From: Streptomyces catenulae | GTDB taxonomy: Bacteria > Actinomycetota > Actinomycetes > Streptomycetales > Streptomycetaceae | Assembly: GCF_000718015.1 (NCBI RefSeq) | Contig: NZ_JODY01000006.1 | Location: 1-64,000, forward strand | Length of the DNA: 64,000 nt | Reading direction: 5' to 3' | Shown: positions 7,782 to 16,280 of the stretch, piece after piece | Position numbering within the stretch: the first letter of the stretch is position 1 | How the letters are laid out: each line of letters starts with the position of its first letter | The notes under the pieces: model-generated | Told to the model about the DNA's origin: nothing | The model's input: only the letters and a program-made list of their open reading frames with translations | Database searches by the model: none | Position numbers and translations under genes: made by a program

Positions 7782-9119
7782 ATGACAACGCCGTCACCGT
7801 CCCTGAAGCCCACGCCCTCGCTGTGGGCCTCCAGCCGCGCCCGGCACCTGATGCCCGTCGCCTTCCTCACGTACTCGCTCGCCTACCTGGACAAGTCGAA
7901 CTACTCGCTCGCCTCGGCGGGCGGCATGGCCGACGAACTCCACCTCTCGGCGGGCCTCGACTCGCTGATCGCGGCCTCCTTCTTCCTCGGCTACTTCATC
8001 TTCCAGATCCCCGGCACCATCTACGCCGAGCAGCGCAGCGCCCGCCGCCTCATCGCCTGGTCGACGGTGCTGTGGGGCCTGCTCGCCGTCGTCCAGGGGC
8101 TGTTGAGCGACCCGGCGCAGCTGATCGCGGTCCGCTTCGCGCTCGGCGTCGTCGAGGGCGCCGTGCTGCCGTCGATGGTGATGCTGCTGGGCCGCTGGTT
8201 CACCCACGCCGAACGCGGCCGCGCCAACACGCTGCTGATCCTCGGCAACCCCGTCACCGTGATGTGGCTGTCCGCCCTCTCCGGCTGGCTGATCTCCGTC
8301 TCCGACTGGCGCGTGATGTTCATCGTCGAGGGCATCCCCTCGGTCGTCTGGGGCCTGCTCTGCCTCCGCCTGATCAAGGACCGCCCCGACGAGGCGAGCT
8401 GGCTCCCCGCCGCCGAACTCGCCGCACTCCGCGCCGACCCCTCCACCGCCCCGGCCGCCCCCGCCGCCACCCGCGACCTGGCCCGCTCCTACCGCGCGGT
8501 GCTCCGCTCCCGCCCCGTGCTGCTGATGTCCGCCCAGTACTTCTGCTGGTCGTTCGGGATGTACGGGTTCGTCTTCTGGCTGCCCTCGATCGTCAGGAGC
8601 GGCACCGGTGAGGGCATCGGCACCACCGGACTGCTCACCGCCGTCCCGTACGCCTTCGCCGTCGTCGCGATGCTGCTCAACTCCCGCCTCTCGGACCGCA
8701 GCGGCCACCGCCGCGCCGCCGTCTGGCCCTGGCTCGCCACCGGCGGCGTCGCCCTCTTCGGCTCCTACCTGGCGGGCGACCGCTTCGTCCTCGCCTTCGC
8801 CCTGCTCGTCGTCGCCGGTGCCTGCCTCTACGCGCCCTACGGCCCGTTCTTCGCGCTGATCTCCTCGCTCGCCCCGGCCGGGATCTCCGGCGCGGCCGTC
8901 GCGATGGTCAACTCCTTCGGCGCCCTCGGCTCGTTCGCCGGGACCTACCTGGTCGGCTGGGTGCGCGGCACCTCGCTCGGCGACGCGGGCGCCTTCGCCA
9001 TGATGGCCGTCGGCGCCCTGCTCTCCGCCGGACTGACCCTCACGGTGCGCGAGCCCCGGACCGCCACCGAACCCTTGGGTACGGTGACCGGGCAGCCGGA
9101 GCCCGCCGAGGCCCGCTGA
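7782..9119 (+). CDS. MFS transporter, anion:cation symporter type
   Basis: A 445-residue, 12-helix inner-membrane transporter. The N-terminal segment FLTYSLAYLDKSNYSLA and the following FLGYFIFQIPGTIYAEQRSARRLIAWSTVLWGL are typical of the ACS branch, which takes up organic anions such as tartrate, phthalate and hydroxyphenylacetate with protons. A GGGGGG ribosome site precedes the ATG. It is first in an operon with an IclR regulator (45 bases downstream) and a nitrilase-superfamily hydrolase and is divergent from a 2-hydroxyacid dehydrogenase, so it probably imports their substrate. The substrate itself cannot be read from sequence. Confidence 0.88.
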   Translation: MTTPSPSLKPTPSLWASSRARHLMPVAFLTYSLAYLDKSNYSLASAGGMADELHLSAGLDSLIAASFFLGYFIFQIPGTIYAEQRSARRLIAWSTVLWGLLAVVQGLLSDPAQLIAVRFALGVVEGAVLPSMVMLLGRWFTHAERGRANTLLILGNPVTVMWLSALSGWLISVSDWRVMFIVEGIPSVVWGLLCLRLIKDRPDEASWLPAAELAALRADPSTAPAAPAATRDLARSYRAVLRSRPVLLMSAQYFCWSFGMYGFVFWLPSIVRSGTGEGIGTTGLLTAVPYAFAVVAMLLNSRLSDRSGHRRAAVWPWLATGGVALFGSYLAGDRFVLAFALLVVAGACLYAPYGPFFALISSLAPAGISGAAVAMVNSFGALGSFAGTYLVGWVRGTSLGDAGAFAMMAVGALLSAGLTLTVREPRTATEPLGTVTGQPEPAEAR

Positions 9120-9164
9120 CACCAGGAACGGCCGGGCCACCGGCGCGGCACACAGGAGACGCAC

Positions 9165-9923
9165 ATGACCACGACATCCGGCGACGACCAGCTCAGCCGG
9201 GGCCTGCGCCTGCTGTCCGTCCTCGCCGACCACCCCGGCGGCCTCGGCGTCAGCGCGGCGGCCCGGCTGACGGGACTCCCCGTCAGCAGCGCCCACCGCA
9301 TCCTGGGCCGCCTGGTGGCCGAACGGTTCGCCTCCTACGACGAACGCGCCCGCCGCTACGCCCCGGGCGTCCGCGTCCTGGAACTCTCGCGCGGCTTCCA
9401 CCGCTCCCCGGCGGGCTACTCCGAGGCCGCCGCCCCCATGCGGACCCTCGCCGCCGCCACCGGGCTGCCCGCCATCGCCGGGATCCTCCACGACGGCGAC
9501 GTCCTGCTGGTCCTCGCCGTCCAGGGCACCCAGCACCTCCAACTGCGCAGCGCCGAGGGCACCCGTAACGCCTGGCACGCCACCTCGCTCGGCAAGGCGC
9601 TGGTCTGCGGGCAGCCCGTGGCCACCGTCGACGCCCTCCTGGAGAAGGAGCTGCCCGCGGTGACCGACCGGACGGTGACCGACCCCGGGGCGGTACGCGA
9701 GGAGCTGGCGCGGGTGCGGGCCCGGGGCTGGGCGGAGGTCGACGAGGAGGGCGAGGTCGGCGTCCGCTCGATCGCCATGGCGGTCCCGGCCCGGTCGGGC
9801 GCACCGCGGCTGGCGATCTCGCTGGGCGCGGTCACCGCGCTGACCTCGGCGGACGAGCTCCACGGCCAGCTGCCGCGGCTGCGGGAGTGCGTCGAGGAGA
9901 TCGCCGCGCACATGGGCTGGTGA
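9165..9923 (+). CDS. IclR family transcriptional regulator
   Basis: A 252-residue regulator with the N-terminal winged helix (about 10-70; SRGLRLLSVLADHPGGLGVSAAARLTGLPVSSAHRILGRLV) and a C-terminal GAF-like IclR effector domain (about 80-250), including the segment WHATSLGKALV and the late REELARVRARGWAEVDEEGEVGVRSIAMAV. It lies between the transporter and the hydrolase and probably senses the imported compound. Candidate operators are the GGAA/TTCC palindromes at 7688-7710 and 7751-7767. Confidence 0.92.
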   Translation: MTTTSGDDQLSRGLRLLSVLADHPGGLGVSAAARLTGLPVSSAHRILGRLVAERFASYDERARRYAPGVRVLELSRGFHRSPAGYSEAAAPMRTLAAATGLPAIAGILHDGDVLLVLAVQGTQHLQLRSAEGTRNAWHATSLGKALVCGQPVATVDALLEKELPAVTDRTVTDPGAVREELARVRARGWAEVDEEGEVGVRSIAMAVPARSGAPRLAISLGAVTALTSADELHGQLPRLRECVEEIAAHMGW

Positions 9924-10083
9924 CGGGACGGTCCGCCCGGACCTGACGGCCCGCGCACCGACCCGGCGCCCCTGCGGGCCGGGACCCCGCTGCGGGCCGC
10001 CGCCCCGGCGAGGCACCATGCTCCTGCGGGCACGCCCCGCGCGCCCCGGACGCGCCGCACCCGACCCGAGGAAACGGAGCCCC

Positions 10084-10896
10084 ATGCGTATCGCCCTCTG
10101 CCAGATGACGTCGACGGACGACCCCCGGCAGAACCTCGCCCTGCTCACCGAGCACGTCCGTCGCGCCGCCGCCGACGGCGCCCGGCTGGCCGTCCTGCCC
10201 GAGGCGGCCATGTGCCGCTTCGGCGTACCGCTCGGGCCGGTCGCCGAACCGCTGGACGGCCCGTGGGCGGACGGCGTCCGCGCCGCCGCCCGGGCCGCCG
10301 GGATCACCGTCGTCGCCGGGATGTTCACCCCCGCGCCCGGCGGCCGGGTCGCCAACACCCTGCTGGCCACCGGCCCCGGCACCGACACCTCCTACGACAA
10401 GATCCACCTCTACGACGCCTTCGGCTTCCGCGAGTCCGACACCGTCGCCGCCGGGGACCGGGTCGTCACCATCGACGTAGACGACCTCCGCGTCGGCCTC
10501 GCCACCTGCTACGACCTGCGGTTCCCCGAACTGTTCCGGGCCCACGCGGACGCCGGGGCCACCGTCAGCGTGCTCCCCGCCTCCTGGGGCGCCGGGCCCG
10601 GCAAGCGCGATCAGTGGGAACTCCTCGTCCGCGCCCGGGCGCTGGACGCCACCGTCTGGCTCGCCGCCGTCGGCCAGTCCGCCCCCGACCCGGCGGCCGA
10701 CCCCGAGCAGCCCACCAAGGCGCCCACCGGCGTCGGGCACAGCATGCTCGTCGCCCCCGACGGCACCGTCCGCGCCCGCCTCGGCGCGGCACCGGACACC
10801 GTCACCGCCGCCGTCGACGCGGCGGAGACCACCCGCATCCGCCGCGCCGTCGCGGTCCTCGACAACCGCCGCCTGCGGGACGGGGACGTGCGGTAG
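10084..10896 (+). CDS. Nitrilase-superfamily carbon-nitrogen hydrolase
   Basis: A 270-residue cytoplasmic amidase or N-carbamoylase-type hydrolase. The Glu-Lys-Cys catalytic triad is visible as E40 (LAVLPEAAM), K106 (SYDKIHLYDAFGF) and C142 (LATCYDLRFPELF). Phe-Arg-Glu after the lysine and the Arg-Phe-Pro-Glu after the cysteine resemble omega-amidase/YafV and deaminated-glutathione amidase branches, so a 2-oxo amide substrate is plausible. ATG 10084 is chosen over ATG 10018 because GAGGAAACGGAG directly precedes it and the family begins with MRIALCQM. Third gene of the MFS-IclR unit; a strong hairpin follows. Confidence 0.88.
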   Translation: MRIALCQMTSTDDPRQNLALLTEHVRRAAADGARLAVLPEAAMCRFGVPLGPVAEPLDGPWADGVRAAARAAGITVVAGMFTPAPGGRVANTLLATGPGTDTSYDKIHLYDAFGFRESDTVAAGDRVVTIDVDDLRVGLATCYDLRFPELFRAHADAGATVSVLPASWGAGPGKRDQWELLVRARALDATVWLAAVGQSAPDPAADPEQPTKAPTGVGHSMLVAPDGTVRARLGAAPDTVTAAVDAAETTRIRRAVAVLDNRRLRDGDVR

Positions 10897-10925
10897 CGGC
10901 CGGGCGGCAGACGGCCGGTCCGCGC

Positions 10926-10962
10926 GCTGCCCTTCAGGACGGAAACTGTCCTGAAGGGCAGC
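10926..10962. terminator. Strong hairpin terminator after the nitrilase gene
   Basis: A perfect 15-bp stem, GCTGCCCTTCAGGAC at 10926-10940 and its complement at 10948-10962, with a 7-base loop (GGAAACT). It marks the 3-prime end of the MFS-IclR-nitrilase operon. Confidence 0.85.
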
Positions 10963-11042
10963 GATCCTCTACGTGTCCGGGCGCCGGGGACCGCCACCGT
11001 ACGAGGTCCCCGCGCCACCGTGCCGCCCCGAAGGACCGCGCC

Positions 11043-11453
11043 ATGCCCCAGACGACCTCCGCCACCACCACCCCGGCCACCCCGACCGGCACCCTGCTGG
11101 GTTCCGGCATCTGGGCCCCCGACGGCGCCGCCCTCGCCGACTTCTACGCCGCGGCGCTCGGCTGGGAGACCCGCCACACCTTCCACGACGAGGACGGCAA
11201 CCCGGCCGCCCACCTCATCGGTGACGGCGTCAGGACCCTCGTCTTCTACACCGCCCGCGCCTTCCGCGCGCCCGACTGGCCGCGGGACGAACTCCCCTTC
11301 CACCTCGACCTCGCCTTCGAGGACCCCGCCGCGGCCGAGGAACGACTGCTCGCGCTCGGCGCCACCCGCCCCGACCACCAGCCCGGCAAGGGCCGTTGGA
11401 CCGTCCTCCTCGACCCCTCCGGCCAGCCGTTCTGCATCTGCCGGGCCTCCTGA
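11043..11453 (+). CDS. VOC (glyoxalase/bleomycin-resistance fold) protein
   Basis: A 136-residue single-unit vicinal-oxygen-chelate protein. It has the beta-alpha-beta-beta-beta pattern ADFYAAALGWETRHTF, then FHLDLAFEDPAAAEERLLALGA, and ends in VLLDPSGQPFCICRAS, typical of glyoxalase-like proteins annotated for small-molecule binding. No specific reaction can be assigned. GAAGGA precedes ATG 11043; the much longer upstream open frame is a shadow of the nitrilase gene. It follows a strong terminator and so is transcribed separately. Confidence 0.85.
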   Translation: MPQTTSATTTPATPTGTLLGSGIWAPDGAALADFYAAALGWETRHTFHDEDGNPAAHLIGDGVRTLVFYTARAFRAPDWPRDELPFHLDLAFEDPAAAEERLLALGATRPDHQPGKGRWTVLLDPSGQPFCICRAS

Positions 11454-11487
11454 ACGGCCCCGGTGGGCGGGGGAATTCCGGGCCGTT
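11453..11487. terminator. Hairpin terminator overlapping the VOC stop codon
   Basis: AACGGCCC at 11453-11460 pairs with GGGCCGTT at 11480-11487 and is extended inward by CGG/CCG. It begins inside the TGA stop and probably separates the VOC and DinB genes. Confidence 0.6.
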
Positions 11488-11515
11488 GTCAGTGGTGGGT
11501 GGCATGCTTCCCGGC

Positions 11516-12109
11516 ATGGATGCATCGAAGCCGAAAGCAGACCTCCTGTGCTATCTGCAGGCCGCCCGCGACACCCTGCTCTGGAAGCTCGACGGGCTCG
11601 GCGAGTACGACCTCCGCCGCCCCCTGACCCCCACCGGCACCAACCTGCTGGGCCTGGTCAAGCACCTCGCCAGTGTGGAACTGGGCTATTTCGGCGAGAC
11701 GTTCGCCCGCCCGTCCGGCGAGCCGCTTCCCTGGATCGGGGAGGGCACCGACCCGAACGACGACATGTGGGCCACCGCCGACGAGTCGCGCGAGCAGATC
11801 GTGGAGCTGTACCGGCGGGCCTGGCGCCACTCCGACGCGACCATCGAGGCGCTCCCGCTCGACGCCACCGGTCAGGTGCCGTGGTGGCCGCAGGAGCGCC
11901 GCGAGGTGACGCTGCATCAGATATTGATCCATGTGATCGCCGAGGCCCACCGGCACGCCGGTCATGCGGACATCGTCCGCGAACTGATCGACGGCGCCGC
12001 CGGGATGCGCGTCGGCAACACCAACCTGCCGTCGGACGAGGCGGTGTGGTGGGAGGAGTACCGGGCCCGTCTGGAGAGCGTGGCCCGGGAGGCCGCCGGG
12101 CGGGGGTGA
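11516..12109 (+). CDS. DinB/DUF664 family protein
   Basis: A 197-residue four-helix-bundle protein of the DinB/DUF664 group, which often bind a metal through three histidines and include mycothiol-dependent S-transferases in actinomycetes. Candidate metal ligands are the histidine in LVKHLASVELGYF and those in HVIAEAHRHAGHADIVRELID. The actual reaction is unknown. Start: ATG 11516 (MDASKPKADLL) matches the usual family beginning; ATG 11504 in the same frame would add four residues. It ends just before a hairpin separating it from the convergent aldehyde oxidoreductase operon. Confidence 0.85.
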   Translation: MDASKPKADLLCYLQAARDTLLWKLDGLGEYDLRRPLTPTGTNLLGLVKHLASVELGYFGETFARPSGEPLPWIGEGTDPNDDMWATADESREQIVELYRRAWRHSDATIEALPLDATGQVPWWPQERREVTLHQILIHVIAEAHRHAGHADIVRELIDGAAGMRVGNTNLPSDEAVWWEEYRARLESVAREAAGRG

Positions 12110-12122
12110 GCCCAGCCGGTGC

Positions 12123-12150
12123 CGGGCCCGGGTGTCACCACCCGGGCCCG
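12123..12150. terminator. Bidirectional terminator between dinB and the oxidoreductase operon
   Basis: A perfect 12-bp stem, CGGGCCCGGGTG at 12123-12134 and CACCCGGGCCCG at 12139-12150, with a 4-base loop. Two near-identical direct repeats ending in GTACGGGCCCG follow at about 12167-12211. The location between convergent genes implies bidirectional use. Confidence 0.75.
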
Positions 12151-12224
12151 ATGCACCGGACCGTGCCGTACGGGCCCGACGCCCGGCCCTGTGCTGTACG
12201 GGCCCGCCCCGCGGCCCGCCCGGT

Positions 12225-14372
12225 TCAGGCGCCTGCGGCCCCCGCCTGCTCCGTCGATCCCGCCGTCAGCACCCGGTCCGGGCGGATCGGGAGGTCCCGG
12301 TGGCGTACGCCCGTGGCGTGCCAGACCGCGTTGGCGACGGCTGCCGCGGCGCCCACGATGCCGATCTCCCCGATGCCCTTGATGCCGACCGGGTCGTCCT
12401 CGTCCACGTCGTCGACCCAACCGGCGTCCAGCTGCGGGATGTCGGCGTGCGCCGCGATGTGGTATCCGGCGAGGTCCGCGCCGACGTGCCCGCCGGTCGC
12501 CCCGTCCCGTACCGCCTCCTCGTGGAGCGCCATCGACAGGCCCCAGATCATCCCGCCGAGGAACTGACTGCGCGCCGTCAGCGGGTTGACGATCTCCCCG
12601 GCGGCGAACATCCCCAGCATCCGCCGCACCCGCACCTCACCGGTGGCCACATCGACCGCCACCTCGGCGAACTGCGCCCCGAAGGAGTGCCGTTCCTTCT
12701 GCGACAGCGCGCCGATCGACGCGCCGGTGTCCGCCCGGGCGGTCAGACCCTGCGGCGGGACGGTGCCGCCCAGCGCCAGCTTCTCGCGCAGCGCCCGCGC
12801 CGCCTCGATGACCGCCCACGCCCAGGAGCGCGTCCCCATCGAACCGCCGGCCACCATCGCCGGACCGAAGTCGCTGTCCGCGATCCGGATGTGGATCCGC
12901 TCCGGTGCCACCTCCAGCGCGTCCGCCGCGACCAGGGCCAGCGCGGTGCGCGCCCCCGTCCCGACGTCCGCCGCGGTGATCCGGACCGTGAACGTCCCGT
13001 CCGCCTCCGCCGTCACCGCCGCGGTCGACGGCGCGACCCCCGACGGGAACCGCGCCGCGGCCGTCCCGGTGCCCAGCAGCCAGCGGCCCTCACGGCGCAC
13101 CCCCGGGCGGGGATCGCGCTCCGCCCAGCCGAACCGCCGGGCGCCCTCCTCGAAGCAGGCGAGCAGGTTCCGGCTGCTGAACGGCAGCCCGGAGACCACC
13201 CCCACCTCGGGCTCGTTCCGCGCCCGCAGCGTGATCGGGTCGATGCCGCACTTCTCGGCCAGCTCGTCGATCGCACACTCCAGGGCGAACGACCCCGGCG
13301 CCTCGCCCGGCGCCCGCATGAAGCTCGGCGTCGGCACGTCCAGCGGCACCACATGGTTCTCCGAGCGGTAGGCGTCCGGCCCGTACATCACCCGGCCGAA
13401 GTCCGCGCTGCGCTCGATGAACTCCCGGAACGACGAGGTGGCGCTGTACGCCTGGTGGTCCAGGGCCCGTAGCCGCCCGTCGGCGTCCGCGCCCAGCCGC
13501 ACCCGCTGCACCGTCGGGCTGCGGTACCCCACCAGCGAGAAGAGCTGGCGGCGGGTGAGCACCACGCGTACCGGCCGGTGCAGCACCGTCGCGGCCATCG
13601 CGGCGAGCACCACCTGCGGCCGGGTCGCCTTCGCGCCGAACGCGCCGCCGACGTGCTCCGACCGCACCCGCACCGACTCCGCGTCGAGCGAGAACAGCCT
13701 CGCCAACTCGTCGGCGACGAAGGCGCTGCCCTGGTTGGTGTCCACCACCTCCAGCCGCCCGCCGTCCCAGCGCGCCATCGCCGCATGGGGCTCCATCGGG
13801 TGGTGGTGCTCCTCCGGCGTGGTGTACCGCGCGTCCACGACGACCTCGGACGCGTCGAGCGCCTTCTTGGTCTCCGCGGTGCCGCCGGTCTGCGCACCGG
13901 CGCCGTACCCGGCCGGATGCGTCTCGGCGAACGCCACGTCGTGCGGCTCGGTCGCGTACCGCACCACCAGCGCGTCCGCCGCCTCCCGCGCCTGCTCCGG
14001 CGTCTCGGCGAGGACCAGCGCCACCGGCCATCCGACGTGCGGCACCCGGTCCTGCTGGAAGACCTGGAGCAGCGGGTCGGCCTTCCCGAGCAGGTTGGTG
14101 TAATCACCCTTGAGCCGCGGCGCGTTGCCGTGGTGCAGCACATCGAGGACGCCGGGCATCGCCAGCACCGCGTCCGTCTCCACCGCCGTGATCCGCCCGC
14201 GCGCGACGGTGGAGACCACCAGCTGCCCGTGGGCCAGCTCCGCGAACGGCACCTCCCCGGCGTACCGCGCCGTGCCGGTGACCTTCGCCCGGCCCTCCAG
14301 CCGGGTGTGCGCGGTGCCCACCGCGCCGCCTGCCGCGCGGTTGCCCGCCGTGGTGCCCGTCGCGACCGTCAT
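12225..14372 (-). CDS. paoC: Molybdopterin-binding subunit of PaoABC-type aldehyde oxidoreductase
   Basis: The 715-residue catalytic subunit of a xanthine-oxidase-family enzyme, binding molybdenum cofactor and oxidising aldehydes or N-heterocycles. It begins with the Ald_Xan_dh hammerhead domain (RLEGRAKVTGTARYAGEV), then the large Mo-binding domain with HHPMEPHAAMARW and AFGAK. The catalytic glutamate lies in GIGEIGI near the C-terminus. ATG 14372 overlaps the upstream subunit by 4 bases. Length and subunit order match E. coli PaoC/YagR. The electron path runs Mo centre, 2Fe-2S subunit, FAD subunit; the physiological substrate is unknown. Confidence 0.88.
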   Translation of the reverse strand: MTVATGTTAGNRAAGGAVGTAHTRLEGRAKVTGTARYAGEVPFAELAHGQLVVSTVARGRITAVETDAVLAMPGVLDVLHHGNAPRLKGDYTNLLGKADPLLQVFQQDRVPHVGWPVALVLAETPEQAREAADALVVRYATEPHDVAFAETHPAGYGAGAQTGGTAETKKALDASEVVVDARYTTPEEHHHPMEPHAAMARWDGGRLEVVDTNQGSAFVADELARLFSLDAESVRVRSEHVGGAFGAKATRPQVVLAAMAATVLHRPVRVVLTRRQLFSLVGYRSPTVQRVRLGADADGRLRALDHQAYSATSSFREFIERSADFGRVMYGPDAYRSENHVVPLDVPTPSFMRAPGEAPGSFALECAIDELAEKCGIDPITLRARNEPEVGVVSGLPFSSRNLLACFEEGARRFGWAERDPRPGVRREGRWLLGTGTAAARFPSGVAPSTAAVTAEADGTFTVRITAADVGTGARTALALVAADALEVAPERIHIRIADSDFGPAMVAGGSMGTRSWAWAVIEAARALREKLALGGTVPPQGLTARADTGASIGALSQKERHSFGAQFAEVAVDVATGEVRVRRMLGMFAAGEIVNPLTARSQFLGGMIWGLSMALHEEAVRDGATGGHVGADLAGYHIAAHADIPQLDAGWVDDVDEDDPVGIKGIGEIGIVGAAAAVANAVWHATGVRHRDLPIRPDRVLTAGSTEQAGAAGA

Positions 14373-15361
14373 CGGCCCGCCTCCTCGGTCAGCTCGCCGA
14401 GGACGGCCACGACGAGGTTGCGCATCAACGTCAGCTTGTATCCGTTGTCGGGCAGCGCCCGCGCCGCGGCCAGCTCCGCGTCCGCCGCGGCGGCGAACGC
14501 CTCCGCACCGGCCGCCTCGCCGCGCAGCGCCTCCTCGGCGCGCCGTGCCCGCCACGGCCGGGAGGCGACCGCGCCGAACGCCAGCCGCACGTCGTGCACC
14601 ACCCCGTCCCGGACGTCGAGCGCCGCCGCCAGCGAACCGATGGCGAAGGCGTACGAGGCGCGTTCACGGACCTTGCGGTAGCGCGAGTGCGCCGCCACCG
14701 GCGCGGCGGGCAGCGTCAGACCGGTGATCAGCGCGCCGTCCGGCAGCGCCGTCTCCCGGTGCGGCGCCTCGCCCACCGGCGGGTACAGCGCGTCCAGCGC
14801 CAGCGTGCCCGGACCGTCCGCCGTCTCGTACTCCACCACCGCGTCGAAGGCGGCCAGCGCCACGCCCATGTCGGACGGGTGCACCGCCACACAGTGCTCC
14901 GAGGCGCCCAGGATCGCGCCGTTGCGGTGCTCGCCCGCGACGGCCGGGCAACCGCTGCCGGGGGAGCGGCGGTTGCACGCCTTGGTGGTGTCGGTGAAGT
15001 AGCCGCAGCGGGTGCGCTGGAGGAGGTTCCCGCCGACCGTCGCCATGTTGCGCAGCTGCCCGGACGCCCCGGCCAGCACCGCCTGCGCCAGCGCCGGATA
15101 CCGGCGCCGCACCTCGGGGTGGGCGGCCAGCTCGCTGTTGGTGACGGTCGCGCCGATCCGCAGCCCGCCGTCCCCGTCCTCCTCGATCCGGTCGAGCGGC
15201 AGCCCCCGTACGTCGACGAGCAGCCGCGGCCGCTCCACCCCGGCCTTCATCAGGTCGACGAGGTTGGTGCCGCCGCCCAGCGCCCGGGCCTCGGGGCCGG
15301 AGCCCAGCAGCGCGACCGCACCGGCCACATCGGCCGCCCGCTCGTAGGCGAACTCCCTCAT
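14369..15361 (-). CDS. paoB: FAD-binding subunit of PaoABC-type aldehyde oxidoreductase
   Basis: A 330-residue CO-dehydrogenase-flavoprotein-type subunit. The FAD segment ALGGGTNLVDLMKAGVERP is near residue 28-46 and VGGNLLQRTRCGYFTD near 118. A cysteine-rich insertion (C in RCGYF, then CNRRSPGSGCPA) matches the extra 4Fe-4S-binding loop known in E. coli PaoB and absent from ordinary xanthine dehydrogenase FAD subunits, supporting the PaoABC assignment. It overlaps both neighbours by 4 bases (ATGA), so the three subunits are translationally coupled. Confidence 0.88.
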   Translation of the reverse strand: MREFAYERAADVAGAVALLGSGPEARALGGGTNLVDLMKAGVERPRLLVDVRGLPLDRIEEDGDGGLRIGATVTNSELAAHPEVRRRYPALAQAVLAGASGQLRNMATVGGNLLQRTRCGYFTDTTKACNRRSPGSGCPAVAGEHRNGAILGASEHCVAVHPSDMGVALAAFDAVVEYETADGPGTLALDALYPPVGEAPHRETALPDGALITGLTLPAAPVAAHSRYRKVRERASYAFAIGSLAAALDVRDGVVHDVRLAFGAVASRPWRARRAEEALRGEAAGAEAFAAAADAELAAARALPDNGYKLTLMRNLVVAVLGELTEEAGR

Positions 15362-15951
15362 GCCGTCACCTCCGTACCGCGGACGCCCGCCGACGAACCG
15401 TCCGCGGCCCGCGCCACCGCCTCGACGATCGAGGCGTACGCACCGCAGCGGCAGAGGTTGCCGCTCATCCGCTCGCGGATCTCGGCCGCGTCCAGCGGCG
15501 CCGGGGCGGCCTGCGGGGCGATGTCGGCGGTGACCGCGCTGGGCCACCCCGCCGCGTGCTCCTCGATCACGCCGAGCGCCGAACAGATCTGCCCCGGCGT
15601 GCAGTAGCCGCACTGGTAGCCGTCGAGGTCGAGGAACGCCTGCTGCACCGGGTGGAGTTGGTCACCGTCGGCCACCCCCTCGATGGTGGTGACCTCCCGG
15701 CCCTCGGTGGCCACCGCGAGCTGCAGACACGCCAGCGACCGCCGCCCGTCCACCAGCACCGTGCAGGCACCGCACTGACCGTGGTCGCAGCCCTTCTTGG
15801 TACCCGTCAGATCGAGCCGCTCGCGCAGCGCGTCGAGCAGCGTGGTGCGGTGGTCGACGGGGAGGGCGTACGTCTCCCCGTTGACGCGCAGGGAGATGCC
15901 GCTGGACGTGGGGGACGGCGCCGACGACTCCGAGGGCGTCGATGGGGGCAT
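15358..15951 (-). CDS. paoA: 2Fe-2S subunit of PaoABC-type aldehyde oxidoreductase
   Basis: A 197-residue iron-sulfur subunit. The plant-ferredoxin cluster is bound by C55, C60, C63 and C75 (GCDHGQCGACTV), the second cluster by C114, C117, C167 and C169 (GYQCGYCTPGQ and GNLCRCGAY). Unlike E. coli PaoA there is no twin-arginine signal; the N-terminus is only Ser/Pro-rich, so the complex is probably cytoplasmic. First gene of the operon, divergent from a TetR gene. A gap of 329 bases between the two start codons contains the promoter and a candidate operator. Confidence 0.9.
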   Translation of the reverse strand: MPPSTPSESSAPSPTSSGISLRVNGETYALPVDHRTTLLDALRERLDLTGTKKGCDHGQCGACTVLVDGRRSLACLQLAVATEGREVTTIEGVADGDQLHPVQQAFLDLDGYQCGYCTPGQICSALGVIEEHAAGWPSAVTADIAPQAAPAPLDAAEIRERMSGNLCRCGAYASIVEAVARAADGSSAGVRGTEVTA

Positions 15952-16280
15952 GAGTCAGCCTTCTTTCACATGGGGTGAGGCACGGCCGCGACCGGCCCCG
16001 GAGGCCCGGGGAACGGCGTGGTCGACCGGAAGTCGAGCTCTCCCGCCCCGCGTCGGCAGGGTGCCCACGGGGAACGCGCACCGCGGGGACGGGCATCGGC
16101 GTGGGCGAAAAGGACGGGTACGGGGCGTCGGGTGGCGTAAAAGCCCGGTGCACCGGCGGATCTGCCCATCCCCACCGCCCGCGTCAGCCGCTACGGTGGA
16201 CCAGATCGGACAGTTGTCCACATCGGGGAAACCTAGCGGACGGCCGTGCGCGCAGCAAGGGCCTTCCTGGAGGAGGACGG
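15952..16280. promoter_or_regulatory. Divergent intergenic region with GGACA-TGTCC palindrome
   Basis: This 329-base gap between paoA and a TetR gene holds no credible gene. A perfect short inverted repeat, GGACA GT TGTCC at 16208-16219, lies 61 bases before the TetR start, with weaker flanking symmetry (GAT...ATC). It is the best operator candidate for the TetR protein; no clear -35/-10 pair was found. Confidence 0.5.

Noticed and set aside
10212..11042. Upstream in-frame extension of the VOC gene covering the nitrilase region
   Set aside because: The extension reads the nitrilase gene in another frame, is Arg/Pro-rich, and crosses a perfect terminator; ATG 11043 has its own ribosome site.
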